64,000 nt of DNA from Cordia subcordata (GCA_028554755.1 JAPTOF010000010.1:10948001-11012000), one strand, 5' to 3'. Numbered from the stretch's first letter, positions 46,657-59,180 are shown. Numbers and translations are program-made. Notes: generated by a model not told the origin, from the sequence alone.

Positions 46657-47502
46657 CCCTTGTGCCCCTAAGCGGTATTCGACTTGTGCCTATGAATCAT
46701 TTTAGACCTGATAAAATCTATATTCTTTAGACAGAAAAGGGCCATGATTATTTGACTTGATGGAAAGACAATTGTATGGGTGCGCTACGAATAGCTTTAA
46801 TTAATAGCCTTATAAAATCATCATATAACAAAGCTGTATTGATACATATATGATGCTCCTCTAGTATTGCAAGCAAAGCAAATCAATCCAAGCCACATTA
46901 CATACACAGTTACTAATTATACAAGATATGCAACTATGAATACCCTCAACTCGAAATAGAAATGAACAAATTGGAGCTGAATGTGAGATGGTTGCTTAAG
47001 TCAGACAATGAGATGGCGAAAATGAAAATAGCAAACAACGTATGATAGAATACGTCTTGTTTATCTTGACGAAATGGGCGGAATAGCTATCCCCCTGCCA
47101 AAAATATTCACGATGTTCAGTAGCTTTTCAATGGCTTGGTAACCAATTGACTATTACGTCAATATAAAAGACATTCCTATCAGAAGTTGGATAAAATGAT
47201 ATGTATATTGAAGCAATCAAATCAAGTGATTGCCATCTCAAATCATCCTTGCAGCAAAAAGAAAACTGAGAACAGATTCAAATATTCAAATGCTTCATTT
47301 CAAGGTCATCATCTAATTGTAGAAAACAGCTTGAAGAATAGTAGGAGTTGTACATACACATAGTATGAATGCCTATATATTCATGTAGCAGCATTATAGA
47401 AAAGCCAAAATGAATTCTATACATTGTAGTAGCTTTACATGTATACAAAAACCAAAAGCCATAATTGATATTTCTACATAAAGAAGATGCATCATCACTC
47501 AC

Positions 47503-47580
47503 CTGCAGCATCGATGCTCTAGGTACTTGAAGCTCTTCTAAGGATCGCTTATCAAGAATAACTGTTTTCTTCCAATCCAA
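47503..47580 (-). pseudogene. Exon-like stretch, product unknown
   Basis: Minus strand reads DWKKTVILDKRSLEELQVPR then ASMLQ, ending at CTGCAG with the strong donor GTGAGTG (47502-47496). Upstream in the same frame is YQWTPHL before a stop near 47610. The sequence looks protein-like (balanced composition) but I do not recognise it. It may be an exon of a disrupted gene or a fragment captured by a Helitron. Confidence 0.3.
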
Positions 47581-47739
47581 GTGTGGTGTCCATTGATATA
47601 TGTTCAGGCTTTAGTTCCTCTGCAATTGGTCTTGGCATCTTGAGCAACAATTTTTTTTTTTAGCCAAATATGAAATTTACACACCAAGTAAAAAGGAAAT
47701 ATTCTGATTCCACATTTATGATTAAAGGTCAGTTAGCTA

Positions 47740-47750
47740 ACTGATACCAA
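47740..47750 (-). other. Primer binding site of a SIRE-like element
   Basis: Minus strand TTGGTATCAGTTAGC right after the LTR end, matching the first nine bases of the initiator tRNA-Met site TGGTATCAGAGC. Confidence 0.6.
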
Positions 47751-47752
47751 AC

Positions 47753-49579
47753 TGTGCAGGTATTTATTTGTTCCCCAGAGAATGAATCCAAGAGAGGGGG
47801 TGAATTAGATTATTAGCACAAATAAGCACTTAAAAACTCTTAACAAGTATTTCAAACAAAAGCACATATAACATTCAAAGTAAATACTTGAAATATGAAG
47901 ATTATAGGGTTAAGAAGATCAAACGCAACTATTTAGAATGGTTAGAACTCCTGAAGGCCTAGTCCACTACTTAAGGTCTTCCCTTAGGGTTTCAAAAACT
48001 TCACTAATGAATCGGCTTCTTGCTTATTACGTTGTAGAAACGTAGGACAACGATCACAACCCTTGCTTCGCCATAAGGACCACAAGTATTAACCCAATAC
48101 TTGTGGATTTCAACCTTTCATTCTTGAAAGAAGTTCCTCACAATTGTGCTACACAAGAGTAAGGAAACTCACACCCAATGTAATAGTAGAGAGTTTGGAA
48201 TACAAGAACTTCTTGTTAGCAAGTGTACAAAGGTATTTAAATCTTCTTATATTGCTCCAAGTAAATAAGCAATTTATGAGCTCAAAAACTTGATAATGAA
48301 TGCCAACAATATGCAATCAATGAAGATAGTAATAAATGAAGCAAGATTGCAGAAAAGAGAGCGCATTGAATGCTAGAGAGCTTTGTAGATATGTTTTGAT
48401 CAAGTTATGTCTAAGTTGGGAGGAGAAAAATATATTTATAAGCCCAAAAAGTAAGTCTCACAGTGCTCAAATTTTAAAAACAACTCAGAGAGACTACTGA
48501 AGCACTCTACCAATTGGCCCCCTAGGTGTGCCAGTAGTTCGAGTAGGCAAAAGAGCCATACCGGAGCTCCTTATCAGTCTACCACCTAAGTGATCCAGTA
48601 GAGCTAATGTGCTCTCTATTTCTACCAAAGCACACTACTAGTCGACTGCCCAGGTGTTCTGGTAGTTGCAAAAAAAGCTAGAAAAGCAACTCAACTTTTT
48701 ACCAAAAAGTAACTTTACATCTAATCAACGGTACCAACGTTTTTTTGCACAGTTTATCAACTTAAGACAATCACTATTCTTCTAAGATCATATCAATAAC
48801 AAATGCTAAACCAACCAGCCATGCAAAACATTTAGTGCAAGTTCAAACTATCACTCAACTCAAATTTTTTAAGATTTTATGCAAGAAAAGGCTTTTACAT
48901 GTAATATTATAATACTATAGATATATACAACATATAGCAATGCTTACATACCTATAGCGTAAAGCCTATACTCTATTAGGATGCACTTTTACTATAGGAG
49001 TTATGCAAATACATACATATATACATACATATATATATATATGTATGTATATATATAAGCACACCTAAGTGTAAAATACCAATAGAATAGTAAGTGCTAT
49101 AGTACATGCAACTCCATAATGCAAAAATATGGACTTCAAAGTTATATTTCTATAGGAAAAGACATTTGAATGCAAGTGTAAGCATATGCATACTTATAAT
49201 GATAAGAACAAGAAGATAGATAAGATATATATACATGTATTAAGGAGCAAACATGTAGAAAAACAAGAATTATGAGCAAAATGCATGAAGAATGCATGCA
49301 ATACACTAAGTTATTAAGCTCATATCATTTTGCTTATGTACCAAGAACAACTTAACATAATACTAATAAAGAAGAAAAGAGCTACAACTGCAATACCACT
49401 TCAAGGTACACAATCTTCATGAACCATGTTCCATCTCTTTTCTTTGCTCACAAATGCTACTATACAAGATATTCCATATACTAACAAGTAGTAGCAATTA
49501 AATAACAAAGCACAATTATGACATCATCAAAATATAATTAACATAAGTAAATCAATATATTAAACCAATATATTCAACA
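47753..49579 (-). repeat. SIRE-like 5' LTR, element otherwise lost
   Basis: Plus orientation TGTGCAGGTATTT... to ...ATATTCAACA, 1,827 bp. GAGAGGGGGTGAATTAGA at 47793, three CCTAGGTGT/CCAGTAG-type repeats at 48510-48665, and GACATCATCAAAATATAA near 49522. A primer site adjoins the inner end, but no gag follows, so the coding body has been deleted or replaced. Includes a palindromic (ATAC/TATG) microsatellite at 49010-49057. Confidence 0.72.
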
Positions 49580-51017
49580 CTGTTATACTGCATGTTGTGT
49601 AAATCTATCATAACAACCAATAATAATCAAAAGCAATTCTGTTCTTTACTCTCTTCTTCAATTTTCTTTTATTTTTCTATTTTCCTTCTGAAAGGTTGGA
49701 GGATAAAAGTGAAGAAAGTCTAAAATGATTTGCTATTTTTATTGAGTCTAAGAAGGATAATTCATTTATAGATAAGAAGTTCAAACTCCAATAATGTCCA
49801 AATTTGAGACCGATGGAGTAGTTGTTTCAAGCAAAGCGAGATTGCTTTTCTATAATCATAGTGGTCATTGTAAGAACTATTGTTGGCAATTATTTCTTCA
49901 TGGTAATCTAGCATAATTGTTTCCATCAACTGCCTAATTTTGCACCTTATCTATTGCTCTAAGGATAGATGTATCTAGGAAGAACTTTCTTCTAATGTTA
50001 TTTCCTTTTCGATTCAATCACTATATTACTTTATTCTACTTATTATATCTTATGCAATCTCCCTATGTTATTTGGGTCACAAAATTATTTTCTTGTGTTT
50101 GACAATTAAGAGGAGTTTCTTTCTAGTTGTCTATATGATTAATCTAGTTTGCTATGACTGTCTTTTCTTCCTTACAACTTGACTTCTTCTAAGACTATCT
50201 AAAGAACCTAATGCTCTTCCAGTCTACTATACCAAAGTATACTATATTTTAGCATCCAATTTTTATCAGGACTCATCTGGAATCATAAATTATATCACTC
50301 TTTCATGAAAAAATCTTCACATTTTCAAAACTTATGTAAAATTATAAGAATCTTATATATGGACACTATTAATTGGACTTCAATTTTGATTTTTGACTGC
50401 TCACTCAAACACAAACATCAAAACCCACCAGCATGTCGATCCTAACAACAAAAATTTGTTATTAAGAAAAAAAAAACTAGATTTATGAACATCAGGATAT
50501 CATATGCTATCTTGAAAGCCAAACTAGAAAAGGGAAATCTTATTACGAATTTATAAATAGAAAAACGGCTAAAGAAAGCAGTCCATGACTTGACATCAAT
50601 AGAATGCTACCTCCAATTCCCTATATGTTCCTCCTCTTCCCCCCTCCCCCCCCCCTGCGGCCCGATCAGAGTATGCCGATTACCCCCCTGAACCAAAGTA
50701 ATTGAAATCTTATTACGCACATGCAATTGAAATTTATTATGAAAGCTTTTTGATCAAATTGTAGAAACAAAGAACCAAAATCAATAGCAAAATTTAGAGA
50801 GCAAACAACAATTAACTGAATAAGTATGCTAAACACTAATTAAAGCCAAAAACACAAAAAGCCCTCATCTTTTTTTGTTACCCCATTAGTTCTCAACAGA
50901 TCATCAAATACGCATTGTGTAGAACTATGAAGCAAACACTACTATCCCCAACCCAAAATTCAAGGACATTTGTATAAATATATAGATATAAATATATATA
51001 CACATGCAAATAGAAAC
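49580..51017. other. Spacer, pyrimidine-rich in places
   Basis: No gene or element recognised. C-rich run at 50638-50656 (CCCCCCTCCCCCCCCCCC). It could be intronic sequence if 51022-51332 is a real exon. Confidence 0.4.
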
Positions 51018-51021
51018 TTAC

Positions 51022-51332
51022 AAATTTGAAGGTGCTTCCAAATTCGAAGGTTCTTCGAAACTTTTTTTTGTGTCTGCCTGTTGTTTAAGCCAACCTTTAC
51101 TTCTTCTCGTCACTTCCACCATCATCTCACACAACGTGGCAAAAAAATTGCATGGAATTGGATAGGTGTCGACAAAGCTCTTCTTTTCTTCTCTTGGCAA
51201 CAAAGCGGCATCATTTTGCAATCCTCTTGTACGAAGAACAAAAATGTAAGGATTGCTTCTGATTTGGGTCAAGGTCATTGCTGCAGTTGATTTAGACCTA
51301 AGTTGGACACGCCTCAACCAAGTGGGTCCCAT
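51022..51332 (-). CDS. Possible first exon, product unknown
   Basis: ATG at 51332 opens 103 codons (MGPTWLRRVQLRSKSTAAMT, later IPCNFFATLCEMMVEVTRRS) and runs to CAAATTT followed by a consensus donor GTAAGTTT at 51021. Composition is protein-like, with an Arg-rich start. No family recognised. A downstream partner could be 47503-47580, separated by the SIRE-like LTR, but I could not join their phases convincingly. Alternatives: chance open frame, or a gene fragment caught between the repeat blocks. Confidence 0.25.
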
Positions 51333-52000
51333 CCCCTATGTTTACCCAACACATTAAAATACAACGAAAATAGTACTTTGTGCAAAACAACACCGTTTTT
51401 GCCAAGATAAAAAACTTAAATGTCATCAAAATAAGTAAAAGTAAAAAAAAAAAAAAGTAAAAGTAAAAGACCGTAATTATTATTTAGCCTTAACGTTAGG
51501 AAACTTTTGAATACTTGGAAGCAACATATAAACAATTATTTTTTTGGAGTATAAGAAAAATTAAGTTGGTGAAATTCGATTGCACATTAACAGAGTCCGT
51601 CTATTAATTGATTAACTCTGAGTACAATAACTCTCTCCAAGACTATTGTATCACGTAATGTAAGGCACTTAACATATCAGCAGTTTGTGCGGTTCAAACT
51701 CATGCACAAGTAGTGCTCTTTTTGGACCTTTAGTACCGAAACATACTTGGGGACTGCATATAGAAAACTTACTATAACTTCGATTCTGCTTTTGCATCTG
51801 GGATTCGTTCCTCCTAGTAACGAATTGACGGACAACTTATCTGTTCTTGCATCTTATTATCTTAACCCAAAAAAGGTGGACCGTGAGAGGTCTGTAAAAT
51901 GTTAATTAATTAAGCAGGGCTTTTCAAAGTACAAATTGGTCTTCGACGCGTCATGCCGGCGTTATGGAAGAATATATACACTAGCAAGAATAAAATATGT

Positions 52001-52462
52001 CATAATCCTGAGAGAGTGATCATTAAAAAATTCCCAAGTTGGAAGAAGACTAACAAAGTTTATAGAGGTGTGGGGTCGCATATAGACTGAATTGCTTACT
52101 CGTGGGTTGAGAGGAAGTGTTTATACTTAGCGCTCATTTAGATGGACCATTTTCAAAGATGCTTCTTTTAATAATTTATGAAAATAGTTTTTTTTAAAAA
52201 AAAACAATTAAGATATTTTGCTTTTTAAAAAAAGTTGAAATTAATCTCTTTTTTCTGAGTTTCAGTTATTTTTTAAATTCAGTTTAAATATTTATTGCAA
52301 AAAGATATGCCTTTTTGGTTGCAAAAAAGATATGTCTTTTTTAGACCAAAAATACTTTTTAGTAAAAATAATAATAGTACTCCAAACGAGCTCTAAATAC
52401 CGATATCCACCATGTCCAAACTGTTGATAAGAACGTTTTTAATTAGTTTATAACTCAAAATG
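52001..52462. mobile_element. Insertion private to block B
   Basis: Absent from block A. Flanked by the direct repeat AATATGT (51994-52000 and 52463-52469), present once in block A. Begins CATAATCCTGAGAG and ends ACTCAAAATG. No coding capacity; probably a non-autonomous transposon. Confidence 0.75.
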
Positions 52463-53340
52463 AATATGTATACAGTTCATAATGTCATAACTTGACAAGG
52501 CACAATGTTTAATTGGAGCTAAATGTGAAAAATAAAGTTTGCATTAAACTAATTTTAATATAATCATGAGCTTATTAGTGTCCTTTTGCATTTCCAAGTA
52601 AAAAGAATATGCATCCTATATGTTGGTAGCTTTTGATCTTTGATGTAAAGTTTATTATGTACCCAAGATTCAGTGTAGTTTACCATGTACCCAAGATTCA
52701 GTGTACTTCATTTAAATAATAATAAAATCATGCCTTTCCACCCGAAAGAAAATTAAGAGATGGGCGTCAAACTTTCATGCCGTAAGGTTACGACAGAAAG
52801 AATGATTATACGGACCTAATCTATAATCTATAAAAAAGAATGATGATATATTAGCTCAACATTTTAATTGTGGGGAAAAAGTAAAATAATTATTTTAAGA
52901 CGAATATAAATTGAATTTCTTTGGAACTGGAGAAATTTCGTCGTATCACTTTATTAGCAATTTATTTTATTTTTTTTTATCTTTTCTAGCTTTTTTCTGT
53001 GTTTTCTTACACTTCAGTCGACAAATGGTTGAGATACGCTAAAGTGTTTGATTTTCCTTCTTTCGTTATCTTTTTCATTTTTTGTTTTAATAGAATAAAA
53101 TTTTTCATGAATGAGTTTGAAATAGACTGTCGAACTACACATCACGTATATGGGGCTTATGGAAGACATTTTGATCTAGAATTTAGAGTTGTCACATTCA
53201 TATATATAACTGATCCCACTTTGAGGATATTTGGATTGGCTTATTGAAAAATTATTTTAAATACCTTTGGTTTTAAGTGATATTTTTTAATTTCAACTTT
53301 AGATAGTTAACTATTTAAATAAAAATCATAATTATAAAAA

Positions 53341-54491
53341 AAGGGTTAATTCCACTAAATAACCCTAACTTTTATATGAAATGACACTTATTAATCTTTA
53401 TATTTAGTTTTAGCGGCTTATTAACCATTGATTGAATTATTGTTAAAAAATTAACAAATAAATTAGCATTACATATTCTTTTGGACTAAAGTGCCCTTGC
53501 CATTCATGCCACAATCCCGCACTTTTGTTTTCTTTTACCTTTTCTAGATCCAAAGACCAAACACACACCAAAATTCAAAACTACAAATATAGAAAATCCC
53601 ATTTGATTTTTGTAATAATCTTGAATATAAAGAAGACCCATTTGGTTTTTATTTTGTTAAAAATCTTACTTTTATTATATCTCTTTGTATTTTTTGCTGA
53701 CTTCATAGGAATTTTGTTAAACATCTATTTGAATTTGATGAAGATTTTACATGTAAAAGACCTTTTTTTATTTTAATCTAATTATAACATCTTAAGTTAG
53801 ATTTTTTTTTTTGGGGTTAGACTTCATCAAATACTTCGAGTTCTCAGAATACTGACAACTATTGTATGTTTATTATATATGGGTTTTTTAGTTTACTAAA
53901 TATGTCGAAGAGACATTAACAATATAATTGTTTCACTAAGTATATATTTTAGCGTGATACTTAAAGTTTCTTTTCTCCAAAAAGTACATAGTGCATGAAG
54001 TAAGTAAGCAAGGTCTCAAAGAAATGCTTGATGAAGCAAGCAATTGAGAAATTGATAACGAGAAAAAAAGGAAAAAAATAAATAGTAAAAAATGACATAG
54101 AAAAGAAATTAATATTTAGAGCTGAAGAAAAGAAAAAGAAAATTTTATTCGTATCTTATATGGTGGGATGGATGAGTAAAAATATGAGAAAGAAAGTTAT
54201 TTTTGGTTAGAGGTAAGATATTTTATTATAATTTAATGGCTAAAATTTGTTGATATTTTAAGAAAATTTTCTTTGTATAGTATATGGCGAAATAGAAGAA
54301 TTATTCTTATATTTTTAAAATTTTTAAAGACAAAAAATAAAGGGAAATTTAGTAATTATATTACTTTTATCAATAGAAAAATAACTTTGTTAGAGTTGAC
54401 CTAAGTCAAGGGTTAATAAGTAGCTAAAACCAAATACAATCAATAAGTGTCGCCCCATATAAAATTAGGGTTGTTAGGCGAAATTAGCCTT
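53341..54491. mobile_element. Terminal-inverted-repeat element in block B
   Basis: Counterpart of 44185-45342: AAGGGTTAATTCCAC at the left, GAAATTAGCCTT at the right, same interior. It moved with the block rather than by separate transposition. Confidence 0.75.
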
Positions 54492-55173
54492 AATAAATAT
54501 TTATATCTTTAGTTAAAGTATATTGAAAAGTAACTTATAATGTTAAGATAACTCTTAAGGACATGAAATAATGCAAAATAAAATACACTATAAATATGTT
54601 TATTATTTATTTTTAAAAGATATATTATCTAAATATTATAATTTAATAATTTAATTTTATGTCATATATAATATATGAATAAATGATTATTAAATAGATT
54701 ATAGTAACAAAGATAAAAAGGCTAGTATAAGATAACCTAGTGAAGATAGTTTGGAAATAACAACAAAAGGGTGAGGATGAGAGAGTAAATTAATTTGATC
54801 AAACTATTTTTTTTTTCAAAGTAAAAGTAGAAGTTGGGGGGTGAGTAACTTTTTCTTTTCTACTTAAAAGCTACTTAAAAAAGCACCCCTTTTTTGTTAA
54901 GACAAATGTGTTTACTAACTAAAGTTGAGCTTTAAACACATTTGATTAGTTTAAAAACCAAATCAAACACCGTAACCTTGGTGAGATATAAAATACTTTA
55001 GCTTGTTAATTTAGAGTACGTTTAATGACTATTTTTAGCCCTGCTACCTTTTGCAATTTGAGCTTTTTTTTCCGTGCCTCTTTGAAAGTTTTATGTTTTT
55101 GGTAGAAGAAAATTAACAGTCTCATTTTGCCTTTTCCTATAACAAACTTATACTTGTTTTCTTTTCTATGCCA

Positions 55174-56153
55174 CTTAATGATATATTGTTTCTACTGACG
55201 CATCATTCATATCTCATTTTCCGGTTAATATTAGCAAATAGTTTGGTACGTATATGCATGCCTATTTGTCCTATTATTTTGTGATGATTCCCTAATCTTA
55301 CTTCTGCTTGCAATTTATATGGTAGTTTGTAGTTTCTAGATCAAGCATATGTTCATATTCTTTTCCTGTTTCAACTGAAAAATTCGCTTTTGATGTAAAT
55401 GCGCAAGTACTTATTCGATGTTATAAGCATCTTGCGTTAGAATTAGAAAAATTTATGGACGGGATCGTTAATATTCTTTTATTTATTATCTATGTTTATT
55501 ATTTAGGCAAAATGGCATAACCTGCTCTTGCTAAAAACTAAAAGAAACCTTTAAAATAAATAAAAAGAAGGTGAAGTCGGAATCTCTCTTACATCTGTTT
55601 TGATAACTAGCCCAGTGTGCGAGTCTTATTCAATGTACTTTGTACCACTATGAACCGGGGCATATCAAATATGTTGTGCTCCAATTTGCTTCTCTACAGA
55701 CAAGTTTTCTATGTTTTCATGGTTAACTGCTTTTTTGGGCTCCTGTTTCAATATGAGTTTTTTTTTTTTTCTTTAATTCTTTTTGGAGTTCTTTTGCAGC
55801 TTGATCAATGCTTTGCTTTTCTCTATCTATGTTTTATAAAATATAATTCGTTTATATTTGTAAAACATTGAAAACTAATCTCAATACTTCAGAATAATAA
55901 TTTAGTCTAAATATAATGTGATATACTTTAAAAATAAATATCAACATGTTCTAACAAAATAAATACAAAATCGCTCAATCTTGATTTGTGTCACTTCACC
56001 AAGTCTTATCGAGTATCATTTAAATTTATAACTAAAAAATTTTCAACCTTGTCGTGAAATAACATTTTATCAAAAGAAATGTTGAATATTTGTCAAAGTC
56101 ATTTATGATAGGTGGAAAATTAATTTAAAATTTTCATGAACATTACAGTATGA

Positions 56154-56198
<45 letters not shown>

Positions 56199-56240
56199 TA
56201 CAACAAAAACAATAAAATTATTAAAGTGGAACCCGGTTTT
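55174..56240. other. AT-rich spacer with a TAA microsatellite
   Basis: About 15 AAT/TAA units at 56153-56198. No gene: the open frame at 55617-55871 is hydrophobic low-complexity sequence. Confidence 0.6.
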
Positions 56241-56590
56241 GACTAACGTTATCCCCCATCCTCGAGCGGCGTTCCAGACCAGCTAAGTAAATAAAAAGAA
56301 ACCTTTAAAATAAACTCGTTTACCGGTGTTGTTCACATAACCACATAAGTTCCTCGCTCTCTAAGAGAGAGGTTTTCCTGGTTCTCCTCCTAGTTTTCTT
56401 TTTCTTTTCTGTTCCCCCTTTTAGGGGTGTGTTCGGGCCGGGCCTAGGCTTTGTTTATATTTTTAGGATTGTCTTGTAATGGATTTGGTCTATTTATTTG
56501 CTTGTTATTTGTTTCGGCCTTTGGGCATATTGTTGTAATTTTCGTATCTTAATGTAAATCCATTCTTGCCGAAACAGGGGGGAAGAAAAG
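56241..56590 (+). mobile_element. LINE-like 3' tail (fragment)
   Basis: GGGCCGGGCCTAGGCTTTG, TTTCGGCCTTTGGGCATATT, GTTGTAATTTTCGTATC and CATTCTTGCCGAAA resemble 3' UTR phrases of plant L1-type LINEs. No RT sequence is attached. Family assignment is from memory of such tails and is tentative. Confidence 0.35.
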
Positions 56591-56929
56591 AAAATGGATG
56601 CACGACATCTTACTTCTTCTTTTATACATTTCTAAGGGCCCGTTTACATTGGTTTATTTTGAGAAAATAAATTCAATAAAAAGTGCTTTTTTTTTTTTCG
56701 TTCTAAATTCTTTTACATGTGTTTAGCGACTCCAATGGGCAGTAAGTATAGCCCAATTTATGCATATGCTTTTACCCACGCACTATGAATTCTGGGCCAT
56801 TCCGTCAAACATTAGGCCCACTTTTCAGCATGACTTTAATTAAAGAAACAAGCCCAATACACGTCTTCTTTTTCATTTCTTTTTTGGTTTTCCATGTTAA
56901 GGAGTCCAATGCATGCCAACTTCATTACT

Positions 56930-57250
56930 ATCCTTAAGTACGGCGTGATGGTTGCAAAGAATAAGGCTTCGTTCGAATTATATTTTTTGAAATTGGTTTT
57001 TTCTAGAATTTTTTTCAAAAAGTAGTGTTTTAGAAGCTAAAGATTCTGAGTTTTAGGAAAGTTGAATTTCAGTTTTTCTCTTTTTTAGAGCTTTCGCTTC
57101 TTCTAAAATCTAATCTAAAAGTGTTTTCCATTAAAAAAAAAAAAAGCTAATCTAAATAAACCTTAAGATTGTTTATTATCAAATAGTTTTTCTTCCAATA
57201 AGTTGAAAGGAAAGGCTATAAGAGGGATGAAGCATACATAAAAGCGTTCT
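56930..57250. repeat. Paralogue of 59173-59345 (empty site of the hAT element)
   Basis: CCTTAAGTACGGCGTGATGG and GTTGCAAAGAATAAGG correspond to the joined flanks of the hAT-type element (CCCTTAACCACAAC + TTGATGATTGCAAAG). Further right, AAGTTGAAAGGAAAGGCTAT matches GAGTTGAATGGAGGGGCTAC near 59303. Confidence 0.6.
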
Positions 57251-57519
57251 GGTAGTTTTTTACATTGATGTCAAAGCGGCTTTTATTCAAAATTTAGAGT
57301 TGGTCCCACTTATCAAATGGGTTGCTGGTACCATTATGTTTCTCATTCCAAATAGATGAGCATGGTATATTTACATGTCAAAAAATAGATTTGTAATAAA
57401 TGAGAAATTAGCAATTAGATGTAGTGTTAAGATTAGCTTTAGTTGTAAAGTTTTTCCATATGTGGTGTTCAAACATGAAAAGTTTACAAGACTTATCATC
57501 ACTTTATGCATAGGAGCCT
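57251..57519. other. Spacer left of the solo LTR
   Basis: Nothing recognised. Confidence 0.4.
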
Positions 57520-58024
57520 TGTTAGGTGATGCCAACATGTGGCCGGGTCTTATACAATATGGGCAAGGCAAAAGACTCCACACCAAGGGCGAGGCTTGAA
57601 GATCACCACTCACGCTCGCGCACCCAATTCAGGCCGAGGATAGGGACTCGACACTGGTGTGGGAATAGCCCACATTTGAATGCTACTGGTCTCTCCTTCA
57701 TATATAAATAGTGTTTTTTATTGGAGCTCCAAAGAACAAAATTTTTGAAACTCACTTAGCATACATTGCATTCTGCATACTCATAGCTACTAGGCTGCAT
57801 CACCGGTCACAAAGAGAGTTCACCCTCACCAATTTGCATGCTATTGCATAAGAGTGCTATCAACGTCATAAGAGGTAGGCTTCATTACTGGTCACAGAGA
57901 GTATTCTGTACAAGTGCTACCAATATTGTAAGAAGTATAGCTATTGTATCCTGAGAGGCATATACCTCAGCCCTTTAGCTCCTTGGTAAGGGGCGTAAAT
58001 CTCTTACGGATATCAATCAAATCA
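57520..58024. mobile_element. Probable solo LTR (505 bp)
   Basis: Starts TGTTAGGTGATGCCAAC and ends ATCAATCAAATCA, flanked by AGCCT on both sides (57515-57519, 58025-58029). Holds a TATA box TATATAAATA at 57701-57710. No coding sequence. The right end could instead lie near 58167 (TTTTACCAACGCA), but that choice has no matching duplication. Confidence 0.55.
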
Positions 58025-58029
58025 AGCCT

Positions 58030-58249
58030 TGGCTACACTCTCTAATTTCTTTTTTTACATTGCTTTTGTTTTGCTGTAATTTTCATCTTAATTTAATAAT
58101 ATTTCTACTTAAATTACAATTTATTTCTAAAAATTCAAGTTTATATTTTATTGCAATTTTACCAACGCATTCTGAGGTATCACATTTTTGGAAATCACTT
58201 TTCTAGAAATGAATTTTCATCCCTCAAACCAAATGCCCTTAACCACAAC
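58030..58249. other. Spacer with left target duplication of the hAT element
   Basis: ACCACAAC at 58242-58249 is the left copy of the 8-bp duplication. Confidence 0.5.
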
Positions 58250-59172
58250 TAGGAGTGGAAATTTGCATCGGGTATCCGAACCTGAACCCAATTGGATGGA
58301 AAATTTACAAAAAAATTTGGGTTCGGATATATCCAAATCCGATATCCAGTAAAATTATCGAATATCGAGTTGTAGTTCGGATAATTTTTTCCCACCCAAA
58401 CCCGATCTGAAAAACCTAAAAAAAACACGCACCCCTCACACCACTTCATAGTGAATCATTCACCATAATATTCTAAGATAACACATATATTGACATATAT
58501 GTTATATAATACATTAATTTAAAATATAAAAATATAAAAGAGAAGAAAAAGCATTCTACAAGTAATGAGAAGTTAAATAACATAATTAAGTTTTTTGTGA
58601 ATAAGTTAGATAATTGAATTTATTAATATAACTAGAGTTAACAAAAATATAATATTTAATTTAGGAGAAATAATTGTTATGTTTAAGTTACATAAATGTG
58701 GAAACATATTTGTATAGTTAGTATCTACTAATTTTTCCTTTCTTTGGCTGGTAGAAATGATAGAAACGTCCTTGTATTTTAAAAAGCTTTGATCTCCTAT
58801 AGTCATTTTGAACAATCTCTTTTCTTTTTCGATAGTTAATTAATAACTTAATACTTTGAAATTCTAATTTGCACTTTAAAATTAATGTTTTAATTTTGTC
58901 TATTTTTAGTTGCTAAGATTTATTGTTGTTGTAATGATTTCAAATTAATGTTATCGAATTGATCAATAACTAATAAGCAACTTAGAATTTTCTAACTCAA
59001 CAAAGTATTAAAAAATCCAAACCCGAAAAAACCTGACATCCGAAAATCTAATATCTGACCGGATAGTTATTTTTATACTATCCGATCGGATTTTAATTTT
59101 CCTTATCGGAACCCAAAAACCTGAATCCAAAAAACCTTATTATCCAAAAACCCGTTCTGATTTCCACCCCTA
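58250..59172. mobile_element. Non-autonomous hAT-type element
   Basis: Terminal inverted repeats TAGGAGTGGAAAT and ATTTCCACCCCTA. Flanked by ACCACAAC and AGCACAAC (59173-59180), an 8-bp duplication with one mismatch, as expected for hAT. The ends carry GGGTTCGGATATATCC-like words repeated in both orientations (58260-58440, 59010-59150). 923 bp, no transposase. Confidence 0.82.
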
Positions 59173-59180
59173 AGCACAAC

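Larger units (their letters stand above)
46657..47752. other. Spacer with an exon-like stretch
   Basis: Possible Helitron body and/or remains of a gene on the minus strand (see 47503-47580). 47740-47751 holds the primer site of the SIRE-like LTR to the right. Confidence 0.4.
51421..55173. repeat. Direct-repeat block, copy B (3.75 kb with insertion)
   Basis: Same order of sequence as block A (42731-46022), starting TGTCATCAAAATAAG and ending TTTTCTATGCCA. It carries an extra 462-bp insertion at 52001-52462 and lacks the 46023-46622 tandem unit. Non-coding; open frames at 52999-53247 and 53525-53776 have no domain. Confidence 0.9.

Noticed and set aside
40376..49579. One complete SIRE element between LTRs 40376-41731 and 47753-49579
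   Set aside because: Orientation, primer site and polypurine tract fit, but the LTR sequences differ strongly and the interval holds repeat blocks instead of gag-pol.
42731..55173. Firm call of an LTR retrotransposon with 3.3 kb LTRs
   Set aside because: TG/CA edges fit, but no primer site, polypurine tract or exact target duplication; kept only as a finding.
55617..55871. Membrane protein gene of 84 codons
   Set aside because: Hydrophobicity comes from T-rich sequence; no homology or gene context.
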